A DNA stretch of 64,000 nt, from assembly GCF_001613505.1 (NCBI RefSeq), contig NZ_BDCM01000013.1, positions 496,001 to 560,000 of the forward strand. The letters are read 5' to 3'. The notes under the pieces are model-generated. The model had not been told where the DNA came from. It saw nothing but the letters and a program-made list of their open reading frames with translations, and made no database searches. Positions 8,675 to 16,733 of this stretch are shown one piece after another. The stretch's first letter is position 1; every line of letters starts with the position of its first letter. Position numbers and translations under genes: made by a program. The stretch is from Nocardia mikamii NBRC 108933 (GTDB lineage: Bacteria; Actinomycetota; Actinomycetes; Mycobacteriales; Mycobacteriaceae).

Positions 8675-9481
8675 TCAGGGTTTGTGCGCCACCACCGCGA
8701 ACATGGTCACCGAGAAGTGATAGTCGCCGCTCTCGGCAGCACGCCGGACATCGGCGAGAACGCGATCGCGCTGGGCGGCGGTGATCACTCCGTCGGTCAC
8801 ACCTCGCTCGGTGACCGCCGTGAACATCGGGAGGATCGCCTCCGGCTCCCAGATCACGGCCTCGGAACCGATATCGTCGATCACCAGTCCCGCCTCGACC
8901 AGCCGGCCTCGTAAATGCCTGCCCGAGTTGCGATTCGGACTGTTGGTTTCCATCCGCTGCTGCAAGGCCGCGACGACCTCCGGATCGCCGGGATGGAAGA
9001 TCGCCGTCGACCAGTCGCTGTCGATCAGCACCACTCGTCCGCCCGGCCGCAGCACCCGCGCGATCTCGACGGTGGCCTTCGCCGGATCGTCGAGGTGCTG
9101 ATAGACCCGCTCACAGCGAACCGCGTCGACGGATGCGTCCGGCAGCGGCAGATCGTAGGCCGATCCCTCGATGAATTCGGCCTTCACGTCGGCGGCGCGC
9201 TCGCGTGCCACCGTGAGCATCGACGGATTCGGGTCGATACCGATGGCCCGCCCGGACTCTCCCACCAGAGCGGCCAGCTCCACCACTTCGGTGCCGGTGC
9301 CCGAGCCCACGTCGAGGGCGGTTTCGCCAAGTCGCGGGTCCAGCGCGGCGCGCGCCCACGCGCGCATCCGCACCACGCCGGGTAAGGCGGCCTGATTGTC
9401 GAGTATTCGGACGATCAGGTCTTGTTCCGGGTGGTCGACCTGGTCGATGTGGAAGGACGGAACGCCTTGTTCATCGCTCAC
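8675..9481 (-). CDS. SAM-dependent methyltransferase, class I (UbiE-like)
   Basis: A protein of 268 residues from GTG 9481. It has the Rossmann methyltransferase motifs: motif I LDVGSGTGTEVVELA near residue 57, an acidic loop IGIDPNPSML, the post-II region AYDLPLPDASVDAV, and VLRPGGRVVLIDSDWS. This is the Methyltransf_11/UbiE pattern of enzymes acting on small molecules. Nothing fixes the substrate. It lies head to tail with the TetR gene (21 bp gap), so it may share that gene's promoter and its control by the dyad at 10098. Confidence 0.8.
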   Translation of the reverse strand: MSDEQGVPSFHIDQVDHPEQDLIVRILDNQAALPGVVRMRAWARAALDPRLGETALDVGSGTGTEVVELAALVGESGRAIGIDPNPSMLTVARERAADVKAEFIEGSAYDLPLPDASVDAVRCERVYQHLDDPAKATVEIARVLRPGGRVVLIDSDWSTAIFHPGDPEVVAALQQRMETNSPNRNSGRHLRGRLVEAGLVIDDIGSEAVIWEPEAILPMFTAVTERGVTDGVITAAQRDRVLADVRRAAESGDYHFSVTMFAVVAHKP

Positions 9482-9502
9482 CCCGCCAGTATGCCCGCGC
9501 GG

Positions 9503-10051
9503 TCAGCCGAACAGCAGCCGCGCGGCGTGGGCGAGCACATCCGATCTGCTCTGCCCGGGGTGTTCGGCCTTGATCAGGTGATTGGCGATGACCGTCGAAA
9601 ACGACAGCAGCGCAACCGCTTCCACGTCTTCCGAGGCGACGCCGGAGTTCCGCAGGAGCGTGCGGAGGTAGTCCATTCTGGCGTTGTCCACTTTCCGCAG
9701 CCGCGCCTCCACGTCCGGGTCGCGCCGGGCCCAGGCCCGGATGGCGAGGTCCAGCGGGGTCAAGTCCTCGGCGAAGGTGAGCGTGCCCGCCCGCCGGATC
9801 TTGCGCTTCGGGTCGCCGCCCTCGCGTTCGACCTGTTCGCGCACATCGTCGACGGCACGGCGCTCCCAGTCGTCGAGCATCGCCTCGAGCAGCTCGTCGC
9901 GGGAGCGGAACTGCCGGTAGAAACCACCGCGGGTCACGCCGAGTTGTGCCGCCAGCGCTTCCACCCGGACCGCGTCGGGACCCTGATGCTCGAGCACGGA
10001 GAGGCCGGCATCGACCCACGCCTGCCGCGGAGTTCGCACCGGTGGTGCCAT
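9503..10051 (-). CDS. TetR/AcrR family transcriptional regulator
   Basis: A protein of 182 residues from ATG 10051, with a strong GGAGG upstream; longer in-frame starts would run through the operator. Residues about 8-55 form the TetR helix-turn-helix (VEALAAQLGVTRGGFYRQFRS-like, ending with a DELLEAM linker). The rest is a helical ligand domain. It is divergent from the gene at 10157, and a perfect 12-bp inverted repeat lies between them, so it very probably represses itself and that gene. The ligand is unknown. Confidence 0.85.
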   Translation of the reverse strand: MAPPVRTPRQAWVDAGLSVLEHQGPDAVRVEALAAQLGVTRGGFYRQFRSRDELLEAMLDDWERRAVDDVREQVEREGGDPKRKIRRAGTLTFAEDLTPLDLAIRAWARRDPDVEARLRKVDNARMDYLRTLLRNSGVASEDVEAVALLSFSTVIANHLIKAEHPGQSRSDVLAHAARLLFG

Positions 10052-10097
10052 CACGTCCTCCTTCTCGACCGGCTCGCCCTTGATTAGATCACCTATC

Positions 10098-10128
10098 GAT
10101 AGATACAGTACTGTTCTGTATCTATCGT
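10098..10128. promoter_or_regulatory. TetR operator, perfect 12-bp inverted repeat
   Basis: CGATAGATACAG (10098-10109) and CTGTATCTATCG (10117-10128) are exact reverse complements separated by TACTGTT. The dyad lies between the divergent TetR gene and the gene at 10157, where both promoters must sit. Length and placement fit a TetR dimer or pair-of-dimers site. Confidence 0.8.
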
Positions 10129-10156
10129 GCAGTACCGAAACCAGAAGGTTCTCGTC

Positions 10157-10645
10157 ATGTCCACGCACACCTCCCCCAGCGTCCGCCAACGCGGAATCAC
10201 CGCCGAGCTGCTCACCCTCACCACCCTGGACGACGTCGTCTACATCGACAGCCACGTGCTGGAAACCCCCGCCGCCACCGGCCGCACCGCCGAGCAGTGG
10301 GCCCGCACGATCATGGAGGACGTCCCCGAGGAGGTCCGGGTGCGATTGCGTGCGGCGTGGGCCGGTATCGAACTCGACCTCACCCCCGGTGCGCCGGAGA
10401 CCGTCGCCGGCTGGCGCATCACCTTCTCCGCACCGGATTGCCTTCTGCTGCGGGCCGATTCGGGACTCGGCTTCCACGGCGAACTGGCACTCGAGGTCCG
10501 CGACGGCGTCGTCACACTGTCGACCTTCGTGGCCATGCGCGGCACCCGCGCGCCGGACGTGTGGTTCGGCGTGGTGCCCGGCCATCTGGCGTTCGTGCGT
10601 TCACTGCTCGAACGAGCCGGCAGTACGGAGCCGGCGGCGAGCTGA
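10157..10645 (+). CDS. Hypothetical protein, divergent target of the TetR regulator
   Basis: A protein of 162 residues from ATG 10157, with AGAAGG upstream. It has no signal peptide or membrane segment. The sequence has alternating hydrophobic strands (GWRITFSAPDCLLLRADSG, then GELALEVRDGVVTLSTFV) between helices, suggesting an alpha+beta ligand-binding fold, possibly SRPBCC-like. I cannot place it firmly. The motif VWFGVVPGHLAFVRSLLERAG ends the domain. It is the likely controlled gene of the TetR pair, so its role probably relates to whatever small molecule the repressor senses. Confidence 0.65.
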   Translation: MSTHTSPSVRQRGITAELLTLTTLDDVVYIDSHVLETPAATGRTAEQWARTIMEDVPEEVRVRLRAAWAGIELDLTPGAPETVAGWRITFSAPDCLLLRADSGLGFHGELALEVRDGVVTLSTFVAMRGTRAPDVWFGVVPGHLAFVRSLLERAGSTEPAAS

Positions 10646-10657
10646 CGACCGCGCGGG

Positions 10658-12085
10658 TCAGTACCTCCACCGGCACGCGTCGGTGATCTGCTCGGGCGTG
10701 GCGTCGGCGAACAACGCGATCTCACCGCGCCGGACGCTGCCGATGGTGTCGGCGAGATCGTCGCCGAATGCCGCCCAGAGCACCTCGTCGGCGTCGAAAG
10801 CCGCCACCGCGTCCGCGAGCGTGGTGGGCAACGGAGTGATCCCGCGCGCGGACCGCGTGGCGGAGTCGAGGCGGGCCGGATCGCCGGCGACCGGCTCGGG
10901 CAGGGTCGCGCCCGCGCGCAAGCCCGCCCGGCCCGCCGCCAGCAGGCCCGCCAGCGCCAGGTAGGGGTTGGCGGCGGCGTCGAACGTCTTGATCTCGATA
11001 TTGGCCGCGCGGTCGCGTTCACCCTCGCTTCCGGTGATGTAGCGCAGGGCGGCCTCTCGGTTCTCCAACCCCCAGCATCGGAAGACCCCCGCCCAGTGGC
11101 TGGGCTGTAGCCGCAGATAGCTCGCCACCGCCGGGCAGCCGACGGCCAGCAGCGCGGGCAGATGGTCCAGGATCCCCGCGGCGAAGTGCTCCCCCTCCGC
11201 ACCGATGCCGAACGGACCGGGACCGCCGCACATCCGATTCACACCCTCGCGCCACAGGCTCAGATGCACGTGGCCGCCGTTGCCGACGACACCGGGCACC
11301 ACCATCGGACTGAAGGTCGCCCGCAATCCGTGGGCGTGGCTGACGGCCCGGACGACCTCGCGCACCAGCACGGCGTTGTCGGCGGTGCGGACCGGATCGG
11401 CGGAGGCAATCGACAGTTCGAACTGGCCCACCTCGTATTCGGGATGTATCTGCTCGACACCGATACCGCCGTCGCGCACCTTCGACACCACATCGCGCAG
11501 GTACGGTGCCAGTTCGCCGAGTCTGGCCATGCCGTAGGCGGGCGCCGAGGTGGCGGGGGTGAAAGCGTCCGGGTCGAGTGGGTCGGGGCGCGATATCGTC
11601 CATTCGAATTCGATCGCGGTACGCAATTCGTAGCCGTCGCCGGCCAGTTCGGCGACAAGCCGGCGCAGTAGCAACCGGGGATCGCGTGGATGCGGGGTGC
11701 CACTTTGCGTGTAGCGATCCGCGGGCGCCCAACCCCAGCCCGGTAGCGCTGCCACGGCGGTGGCCCGGTCGACGTCGGGATACAGCCGCAGGTCACCGGT
11801 CGGTCCACCGGCGACGTGTTCGGTCAGGATGGAGTCGTCGACCAGGAAGGCGTCGAAGACCGGCGACGCGCCGATACCCCAGGCGGCCGCGTGCGAGAAC
11901 CGTTCCACCGGAACGGCTTTCGTACGGACGATGCCGCCGGTGTCGACCCAGGTGACGGCCACGGCGTCGACATCCCGGGCACTCAGGGCGGCGGCGACGG
12001 CGCTCGCCCGATCCGCGCGGTCGCGGCGCAGCTGCTCGGTCAGTGGTTCCACGTCGACTCCCGGGAGTTCGAGGGAAGCCGGCAC
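10658..12085 (-). CDS. Glutamine-synthetase-family enzyme (GlnA3/GlnA4-like gamma-glutamyl ligase)
   Basis: A protein of 475 residues from GTG 12085; no good ribosome site is visible, so the start is the least sure part. Glutamine synthetase features are present: a beta-grasp N-domain (to about 110), then the catalytic barrel with FEW, the GNGGHVHLSLW loop near residue 257, and the late ENREAALRYITGS region. In Mycobacteriales the shorter divergent copies often ligate polyamines or amino-sugar amines rather than ammonia. The spacing fits those paralogues better than GlnA1, which carries an adenylylation site that I do not see here. It is a single gene with no nitrogen-metabolism neighbours. 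Confidence 0.75.
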   Translation of the reverse strand: MPASLELPGVDVEPLTEQLRRDRADRASAVAAALSARDVDAVAVTWVDTGGIVRTKAVPVERFSHAAAWGIGASPVFDAFLVDDSILTEHVAGGPTGDLRLYPDVDRATAVAALPGWGWAPADRYTQSGTPHPRDPRLLLRRLVAELAGDGYELRTAIEFEWTISRPDPLDPDAFTPATSAPAYGMARLGELAPYLRDVVSKVRDGGIGVEQIHPEYEVGQFELSIASADPVRTADNAVLVREVVRAVSHAHGLRATFSPMVVPGVVGNGGHVHLSLWREGVNRMCGGPGPFGIGAEGEHFAAGILDHLPALLAVGCPAVASYLRLQPSHWAGVFRCWGLENREAALRYITGSEGERDRAANIEIKTFDAAANPYLALAGLLAAGRAGLRAGATLPEPVAGDPARLDSATRSARGITPLPTTLADAVAAFDADEVLWAAFGDDLADTIGSVRRGEIALFADATPEQITDACRWRY

Positions 12086-12202
12086 AACCAGACATAGACG
12101 CCGGCGGGTTGCCGCGTTCGAGATTACGCGCCGAGATCCCGATCGCTCGCACTTCCGCCGCGGTCACGCCGGATCACTCGCCACCCCACGCCAGCACGGA
12201 AC

Positions 12203-12221
12203 CGGCACGAGGACCGTGCCG
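12203..12221 (-). terminator. Hairpin downstream of the DUF6764-like gene
   Basis: CGGCACG (12203-12209) and CGTGCCG (12215-12221) pair around AGGAC, 14 bp beyond the stop of the minus-strand gene at 12235. Confidence 0.5.
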
Positions 12222-12234
12222 TGGCGGTGTGGGG

Positions 12235-12732
12235 TCACCGCATCGACAGGCAGCCCTGGAGGGTCTGGAAATCGCCCGCGAAGCCCGGGCCGCCGGTACA
12301 CACCGGGGTCCCGACGCCGGAGACGGTGACCGTGGCGCCCGGCCCTGCGATGCCGATGGCCAGACCCGGCCGGACACCGCTCAGGTCGGCGGTCGCGCCG
12401 GAACCGACCGCGATCGCCGCGGGCCCCGACCACGGCCCCGAGGTGGACCGGGCGGTGCCCCCGCCTTGCGCGATGGCCAGCGACAAGCTCGTCGGCCCCG
12501 CGTTCGCGGTAGCCGTACCGTTGATGCCGTAGGCGGCAGCCGCACCCCCGCCGGTGCTGGTGGCCGAACACGCGGCATCGGCTCCCGTGTCGGCGACCGA
12601 GGTGGCGCCCGGCGCCGGGCAGCTGGTGGAGTCGGCTTGGGCCGGCGCGGCCAGCAACGCGGCCGAGGTCAATGCGATACCGCCACCGGAGACGAGAGCG
12701 AACAGCGCGCGACGCGCGGAAGAACGAGACAT
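12235..12732 (-). CDS. Secreted alanine/glycine-rich protein (DUF6764-like), predicted light-regulated
   Basis: A protein of 165 residues from ATG 12732, with GAGGAGG upstream. Its signal peptide is a classic MSRSSARR n-region, a hydrophobic run, and cleavage after AAPAQA at about residue 33. The mature part has four Cys residues (CPAPGA, AACSAT, VCTGG, GCLSMR), so it may hold two disulfides, plus Ala/Gly/Thr-rich strands. I recall similar secreted proteins of unknown function in Nocardia and Rhodococcus. Its promoter carries the same paired 11-bp repeats as crtE and the litR region, so I infer control by the same regulator. It is divergent from crtE. Confidence 0.7.
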   Translation of the reverse strand: MSRSSARRALFALVSGGGIALTSAALLAAPAQADSTSCPAPGATSVADTGADAACSATSTGGGAAAAYGINGTATANAGPTSLSLAIAQGGGTARSTSGPWSGPAAIAVGSGATADLSGVRPGLAIGIAGPGATVTVSGVGTPVCTGGPGFAGDFQTLQGCLSMR

Positions 12733-12763
12733 GAGGGCCTCCTCTGATTGGTTCGTCTCAGCC

Positions 12764-12795
12764 AGAATACCCGCAGTTCGATGCATAAACGATGC
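12764..12795 (-). promoter_or_regulatory. Promoter of the DUF6764-like gene with a LitR-type paired 11-bp repeat
   Basis: On the minus strand, GCATCGTTTAT (12795-12785) is followed directly by GCATCGAACTG (12784-12774), then CGGG and a -10-like TATTCT (12769-12764). The repeats would cover the -35 and spacer. Compare the sites at 12928 and 20322. Confidence 0.65.
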
Positions 12796-12927
12796 AATTT
12801 GGGCAATGCTCGCCCCGAACGCGGTAGCGGCTGCCGAACCGCACCCACCTCGCACGAGTCGATCGCCGAACCTCGCCCCTGCTGCGCGGCACACAGGGCA
12901 CCATCGCAGATGAATACGGTTTTCAGC

Positions 12928-12957
12928 GCATCATTTATGCATCGTTTGCGGTAGCCT
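12928..12957 (+). promoter_or_regulatory. Promoter of crtE with a LitR-type paired 11-bp repeat
   Basis: GCATCATTTAT (12928-12938) is followed directly by GCATCGTTTGC (12939-12949), then GG and a -10-like TAGCCT (12952-12957). The crtE start is about 110 bp downstream. The layout (two repeats, two bases, -10) is identical to the site at 20314-20343. Confidence 0.7.
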
Positions 12958-13073
12958 GGGGCTCGGACGTCGAGGGAGGATCCACCACCCGGGCCGGAAC
13001 GCACGATCCCGATCCCCGCCTCGCAGACCAAGCCGGCACCCGTATCGCCGCACCGCCGAACCGAGGAGTGGAC

Positions 13074-14201
13074 GTGAGCGTCACCATCGACAATTCACGC
13101 CGATTGTGTTCCCCCGCAACGATTCTGGCCGATCACCCGGTGAACGTGGCGGACGGTGTCGCACGATGGCGTACCGCGGTGCGGGATCGAGTGCTGACCG
13201 AACTGGACGCCTTCCTGCGCGAGAACCGGATCGGCGCCGTCCACGGGATCGCGGTCGACGATGTCGCGCGCCGATACGTGGCAGGCGGCAAATGCCTGCG
13301 ATCGACGTTCATGTACATCGGCTGGTTGTGTGGCGAGGCCCCGGATGCCGCCGCCCTGCGAGCCGCCGCCGCGCTGGAACTGGTCCACGCCTTCGCGTTG
13401 ATCCAGGACGATGTGATGGACGCGTCGGCGCTGCGTCGCGGCGCGCCCACCGGACACGTCGCCTTCGCCGACGCGCACCGAGATCGCCGAATGCCCGGCG
13501 ACGCCGCACGTTTCGGCGAGTCGGCGGCCGTGCTCCTCGGCGACATCTGCCTGGTCTGGGCGGACAAGATGCTGCGCGACAGCGGAATTCGCCCCGATTG
13601 CCTCTTCCGCGTGTGGCCCCGCTTCGACGCTATGCGTATCGAGCTGGCGGTGGGACAGTTCGGCGATCTCCTCAACGACGTCCGCACGGAACCGGATTTC
13701 GGGCAGGTACTGGCGCTCGCACGTGCGAAATCCGGCAACTACACCGTGCGCCGGCCACTCGAACTCGGCGCGGCGATGGCCGGATGCGATGAGCCGACCC
13801 TGTCGGCGCTGAGCCGGTACGGACGCGCCGTGGGCGAGGCGTTCCAGATGCGCGACGACCTGCTGGGCGTCTTCGGAAGCGCCGACGCCACAGGCAAACC
13901 CGGTGACGGAGACCTGACTCAGCACAAGGCGACCACCGTGGTGATCGCCGCCCGACAACTCGCCGAACCCGCCGCCCGCCGCGAACTCGACACCCTCCTG
14001 TCGGCACCGGTCGTCGATGCCGGCACCACCGACAGACTGCGCGCCCTGATCACCGCCTCCGGAGCGCCCGCCCGGATCGAGGCGATGATCAGCGACCGCA
14101 TCGGCGAGGCGCGGCACGCCACCGAGAGCGCGACCCTGCCCGAACCGATGCGCCGCGTACTCGACGGCATGGGACTCATCTGCGTCACCCGCCACCCCTG
14201 A
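13074..14201 (+). CDS. crtE: Geranylgeranyl diphosphate synthase (polyprenyl synthetase)
   Basis: A protein of 375 residues. I choose GTG 13074, five bases after GAGGAG, over GTG 13068. It is an all-helical isoprenyl diphosphate synthase. The first aspartate motif is LIQDDVMDAS near residue 113, with the GGKCLRS substrate loop before it; the second aspartate region reads MRDDLLGVFG near residue 262. It condenses IPP with allylic diphosphates to make C20-PP, the precursor of phytoene. It begins the crtE-crtI-crtB operon (11-bp gaps) and is driven by the repeat-bearing promoter at 12928. Size and position favour CrtE over a menaquinone-chain synthase. Confidence 0.9.
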   Translation: MSVTIDNSRRLCSPATILADHPVNVADGVARWRTAVRDRVLTELDAFLRENRIGAVHGIAVDDVARRYVAGGKCLRSTFMYIGWLCGEAPDAAALRAAAALELVHAFALIQDDVMDASALRRGAPTGHVAFADAHRDRRMPGDAARFGESAAVLLGDICLVWADKMLRDSGIRPDCLFRVWPRFDAMRIELAVGQFGDLLNDVRTEPDFGQVLALARAKSGNYTVRRPLELGAAMAGCDEPTLSALSRYGRAVGEAFQMRDDLLGVFGSADATGKPGDGDLTQHKATTVVIAARQLAEPAARRELDTLLSAPVVDAGTTDRLRALITASGAPARIEAMISDRIGEARHATESATLPEPMRRVLDGMGLICVTRHP

Positions 14202-14212
14202 GGAGGAAGACC

Positions 14213-15751
14213 ATGCGCACGACCACAGGTCGCAGCGACCATATCGTCGTAGTCGGAGCGGGGCTGTCCGGACTGTCGGCGGCACTGCATCTGGCCGGCC
14301 GCGGCCGCGCAGTCACCGTGCTGGAACGTGATGCGGTTCCCGGCGGCCGGACCGGCCGCGTCGATGTGGACGGCTACCGCCTCGACACGGGCCCGACCGT
14401 GCTGACCATGCCGCACCTGGTCGAGGAGACGTTCGCCGCGGTCGGTGAGCGGATGGACGACCGCCTGTCGCTGGTGCCGGTGGATCCGGCCTATCGGGCC
14501 CATTTCGCCGACGGGCGTCATCTCGAGGTCCACAGCGACGCCGACCGCATGGCCGCCGCGATCACCGAGTTCGCCGGGCCCGCGCAGGCGGCGGGTTACC
14601 GGCGACTGCGCGCCTGGCTGACCCGGCTCTACCGGGCCGAATTCGACTCGTTCGTCGCGGCGAATTTCGATTCACCGCTCTCGGCGCTGCGTCCCTCGCT
14701 GGCGCGGTTGGCGGCGATGGGCGGATTTCGCCGCTGGGACCGTGCGGTCGCACAGCACATCGATGATCCGGAATTGCGGCGCCTGTTCACGTTTCAGTCC
14801 CTGTACGCCGGCGTCGCCCCCAGCCGGGCGATAGCAGCGTACGCGGTGATCGCCTATATGGACACGATCGCCGGTGTCTGGTTCCCGCGCGGCGGTATGC
14901 GAGCGCTGCCCGACGCGCTCGCCGCGGCCGCACTCGACGCCGGCGTGGAGATTCGCTACGGCACCGCCGTGACGAGCCTGGACCGCAGCGGATCCCGGAT
15001 CCGCGCGGTCGTCACCTCGTCCGGCGAGCGCATCCCGTGCGATGCGGTCGTGCTCACCACCGAGTTGTCCGAGACCTACCGGTTGACGGGCCACTCCCCG
15101 CGCCGTCCGCTGCGTCCCACGGCGGCACCGTCTGCCGTCGTGTTGCACGTGGGCTGTGAGGCGATGCCCCGGGCGGCACACCATCATCTACTCTTCGGCC
15201 GCGCCTGGGACGACGCCTTCGACGACATCATCGCCCGCGGCAGCGTCATGGCGGATCCGTCGCTGTTACTCACCAGGCCCACCGCGGGAGATCCGAGCCT
15301 CGCCCCACCCGGTCGCGACCTGCTCTACATCCTCGCTCCGGTACCGAATCTCGTTCGGGGACCGATCAACTGGGACCGCTTCGGTCCCGCCTACGCCGAG
15401 GAGATCCTGACCACGGTCCGGGATCGCCTGCCGTTCCCGCTGTCGGATCCCCGGTTGCTGCACATCACCACGCCCGCCGACTGGGCACGGCGCGGCATGC
15501 TGGCCGGCAGCCCCTTCGCGTTGGCGCACACCGTCACCCAGACCGGCCCCTTCCGACCGGCCAACATGATCCGCGGTCTCGAGAACGTAGTGCTGGCCGG
15601 TGGCAGCACCGTCCCCGGCGTGGGCATACCGCCCGTGCTGATCTCCGGACGGCTTGCCGCGGACCGCGTCACCGGACCGATTTCTTCGCCACGGCACACA
15701 CGCCGGCCCGCGCCCGCCCTTCCCACACCGACCGCCGCCATCGTCCGCTGA
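14213..15751 (+). CDS. crtI: Phytoene desaturase
   Basis: A protein of 512 residues from ATG 14213, with GGAGGAAG upstream. It has the FAD-binding dinucleotide motif VVVGAGLSGLSAALHLAGRG at residues about 10-29, and the CrtI second signature PGGRTGRV with DGYRLDTGPTV. Near the end comes LAGGSTVPGVGIPPVLISGR, the carotenoid-desaturase C-terminal signature. It introduces double bases into phytoene to give neurosporene or lycopene at the membrane. The C-terminal 25 residues are a loose Pro-rich tail. Its stop is 10 bp before crtB. Confidence 0.92.
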   Translation: MRTTTGRSDHIVVVGAGLSGLSAALHLAGRGRAVTVLERDAVPGGRTGRVDVDGYRLDTGPTVLTMPHLVEETFAAVGERMDDRLSLVPVDPAYRAHFADGRHLEVHSDADRMAAAITEFAGPAQAAGYRRLRAWLTRLYRAEFDSFVAANFDSPLSALRPSLARLAAMGGFRRWDRAVAQHIDDPELRRLFTFQSLYAGVAPSRAIAAYAVIAYMDTIAGVWFPRGGMRALPDALAAAALDAGVEIRYGTAVTSLDRSGSRIRAVVTSSGERIPCDAVVLTTELSETYRLTGHSPRRPLRPTAAPSAVVLHVGCEAMPRAAHHHLLFGRAWDDAFDDIIARGSVMADPSLLLTRPTAGDPSLAPPGRDLLYILAPVPNLVRGPINWDRFGPAYAEEILTTVRDRLPFPLSDPRLLHITTPADWARRGMLAGSPFALAHTVTQTGPFRPANMIRGLENVVLAGGSTVPGVGIPPVLISGRLAADRVTGPISSPRHTRRPAPALPTPTAAIVR

Positions 15752-15761
15752 TCGGAAACTC

Positions 15762-16733
15762 ATGTCCACCATCGCTTTCCTCGACAACGGCCGCGCCGAT
15801 ACGCAGCTGCAGCGGTCCTATCGCGCCTGCCGGACGCTCAACGCGCGCCACGGCAAGACCTTCTTCCTCGCCACCCGGCTACTCGCCCCGGATCAGCGTC
15901 CGGCGATCCACGCGCTCTACGGCTTCGCCCGCCGCGCCGACGACATCCTCGACGACATCGACCCGAGCCGCCCGGTCACCGAGCGCGCGGCGCGACTGGA
16001 CGCGCTGGCCGCGCAGTTCACCACCGAGGACGCCGATGCCGACGCGGTCCTCCCGGCTGTCCTGCACACGGCACACTCCTACCGCATCGCTGCGTCGCTG
16101 TTCGACTCGTTCCTGGATTCGATGCGCATGGATCTCACTGTTACCGACTATCCGGATCGGCGCGCGCTGGACCGCTACGTCTACGGTTCCGCCGAAGTCA
16201 TCGGATTACAGGTACTACCGGTGCTGGGCACGGTGTGCCCGGTGGACGAGGCCGCCCCCTACGCCGCCGCGCTCGGAAAAGCCTTCCAGCTGACCAACTT
16301 TCTGCGCGACGTGGACGAGGACCTCGTCCGGGATCGGGTGTATCTGCCGGCGGACGAACTCGCGGCCCACGGCGTCGACCGGGATCTGCTGCTGTGGTGC
16401 CAGGCGCACCGCCGCACCGACCCCCGCGTCCGGCGTGCCCTGATCGCCCAGCACGCCCACACGCGCGGCATCTACGACTACGCCCGTGCCGGTATCGCCC
16501 TGCTCGATCCGCGGTCGCGCCCGTGCGTCGCCGCCGCGCTCACCCTCTATTCGGAAATCCTGGACCGTATCGAGAGCCTGGACTTCGACATCTTCGTTCA
16601 CCGTGCCCGCGTCGGTATTGCACGACGTGCCGCGGTGGGAACCCGCGGTCTCGCCGCTGCCGCCTGGTCTCGGAGTCGCGTTGCCGGTGCTATGAAACCG
16701 GCTGGGACACAGCCTCTTCGGCCGCTCCGGTGA
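15762..16733 (+). CDS. crtB: Phytoene synthase
   Basis: A protein of 323 residues from ATG 15762; earlier in-frame starts fall inside crtI. It is a squalene/phytoene synthase fold. The first Asp-rich motif is ADDILDDID in a YGFARRADD context near residue 50, and the second is FLRDVDEDLVRDRVYLP near residue 185. It joins two GGPP molecules to phytoene. The 3' end runs 44 bp into the convergent SDR gene, so the two transcripts overlap. No lycopene cyclase, ketolase or hydroxylase is present in the window, so the end product formed here alone would be lycopene-like. Confidence 0.92.
   Translation: MSTIAFLDNGRADTQLQRSYRACRTLNARHGKTFFLATRLLAPDQRPAIHALYGFARRADDILDDIDPSRPVTERAARLDALAAQFTTEDADADAVLPAVLHTAHSYRIAASLFDSFLDSMRMDLTVTDYPDRRALDRYVYGSAEVIGLQVLPVLGTVCPVDEAAPYAAALGKAFQLTNFLRDVDEDLVRDRVYLPADELAAHGVDRDLLLWCQAHRRTDPRVRRALIAQHAHTRGIYDYARAGIALLDPRSRPCVAAALTLYSEILDRIESLDFDIFVHRARVGIARRAAVGTRGLAAAAWSRSRVAGAMKPAGTQPLRPLR

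Noticed and set aside
12086..12234. Possible small gene between the glutamine-synthetase-like gene and the DUF6764-like gene
   Set aside because: No start with ribosome site; the only clear structure is the hairpin at 12203-12221.
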